Positions 63,956-64,000 of a DNA stretch of 64,000 nt are shown piece by piece (positions within the stretch are counted from its first letter, which is position 1; each line of letters opens with the position of its first letter). Position numbers and translations under genes: made by a program. A model generated the notes under the pieces. The model was not told where the DNA came from, did no database searches, and saw only the letters and a list, made by a program, of their open reading frames with translations. Source of the DNA: Moritella sp. 5 (lineage in GTDB: Bacteria > Pseudomonadota > Gammaproteobacteria > Enterobacterales > Moritellaceae); the NCBI RefSeq assembly GCF_018219455.1, contig NZ_CP056122.1, positions 682,001-746,000 on the forward strand. Reading direction: 5' to 3'.

Positions 63956-64000
63956 ATGGCGACAGGCGAGTTTGATTTAATTGGACAATATTTTACGAAT
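63956..64000 (+). CDS. thiL: Thiamine-monophosphate kinase, 5' end only
   Basis: Fifteen codons (MATGEFDLIGQYFTN) run into the window's end. They match the N-terminus of ThiL (E. coli MACGEFSLIARYF), which phosphorylates thiamine monophosphate to the diphosphate. The position after nusB is the usual one in gammaproteobacteria. Confidence 0.85.
   Translation, partial: MATGEFDLIGQYFTN

Overview
The window looks like chromosome of a marine gammaproteobacterium of the Moritella/Vibrio/Photobacterium type. Moritella is my best guess, from gene content and protein resemblance only. Pointers are a LuxR/HapR-type TetR regulator, the order glyA - lipoprotein - DUF4124 protein - nrdR-ribD-ribE-ribBX-ribH-nusB-thiL, and an RfaH/ops-controlled wza-wzb-wzc locus. 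The housekeeping flanks have ordinary composition. The block from about 13.3 to 28.4 kb is visibly AT-rich and full of insertion-sequence debris, which suggests horizontal exchange.

Layout. (1) 1-6.1 kb: end of mpl, ubiX, a LuxR/HapR-like regulator with a probable own operator, hpt, an ABC exporter pair (yadG/yadH-like) and a TrmB-like methyltransferase. (2) 6.1-12 kb: wzz-like gene on the minus strand, a 0.67-kb leader carrying an ops element, then wza-wzb-wzc. (3) 12-30 kb: variable polysaccharide cluster with nucleotide-sugar enzymes, GT2, GT-D, GT32 and GT4 glycosyltransferases, kinase-like proteins, wzx, wzy, a polysaccharide deacetylase and an initiating sugar-phosphate transferase. It is broken up by two IS903-like copies, two ISAs1-type remnants and an IS1595-type remnant. 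(4) 30-38.5 kb: two tandem FlaA1/WbpM-type dehydratases, a decayed hipBA module, galE and a beta-CASP nuclease. (5) 38.5-51.3 kb: an O-antigen-ligase-like gene, a complete pseudaminic acid pathway (pseF, pseB, pseC, fused pseG-pseH, pseI) interleaved with a FemAB-like protein and an aldo/keto reductase - SpsF-like - aminotransferase trio, then a sialyltransferase-like protein. (6) 51.5-54.8 kb: ugd, a UDP-sugar epimerase and galU. (7) 54.8-64 kb: torD-like gene, glyA, two envelope proteins, nrdR, riboflavin genes, nusB and the start of thiL.

How they fit together. galU, ugd, galE, the epimerases and dehydratases supply UDP-hexoses, UDP-uronic acids and 6-deoxy-HexNAc sugars. The PglC/WcaJ-type transferase probably starts repeat units on undecaprenyl phosphate, and the glycosyltransferases extend them. 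Wzx flips and Wzy polymerises them, Wzz and Wzc set chain length, Wzb resets Wzc, and Wza exports. The WaaL-like ligase could place chains on lipid A-core. The pse block makes CMP-pseudaminic acid and the adjacent sialyltransferase-like protein is the obvious candidate to transfer it.

Best leads for new biology: the AKR/SpsF/aminotransferase trio inside the pse operon; the sialyltransferase-motif protein beside pseI; and two nucleotidyltransferase/P-loop kinase-like proteins, one intact and one apparently decayed and hit by an IS element with a perfect 9-bp target duplication. All functions are inferred from remembered family motifs; no database search was run.
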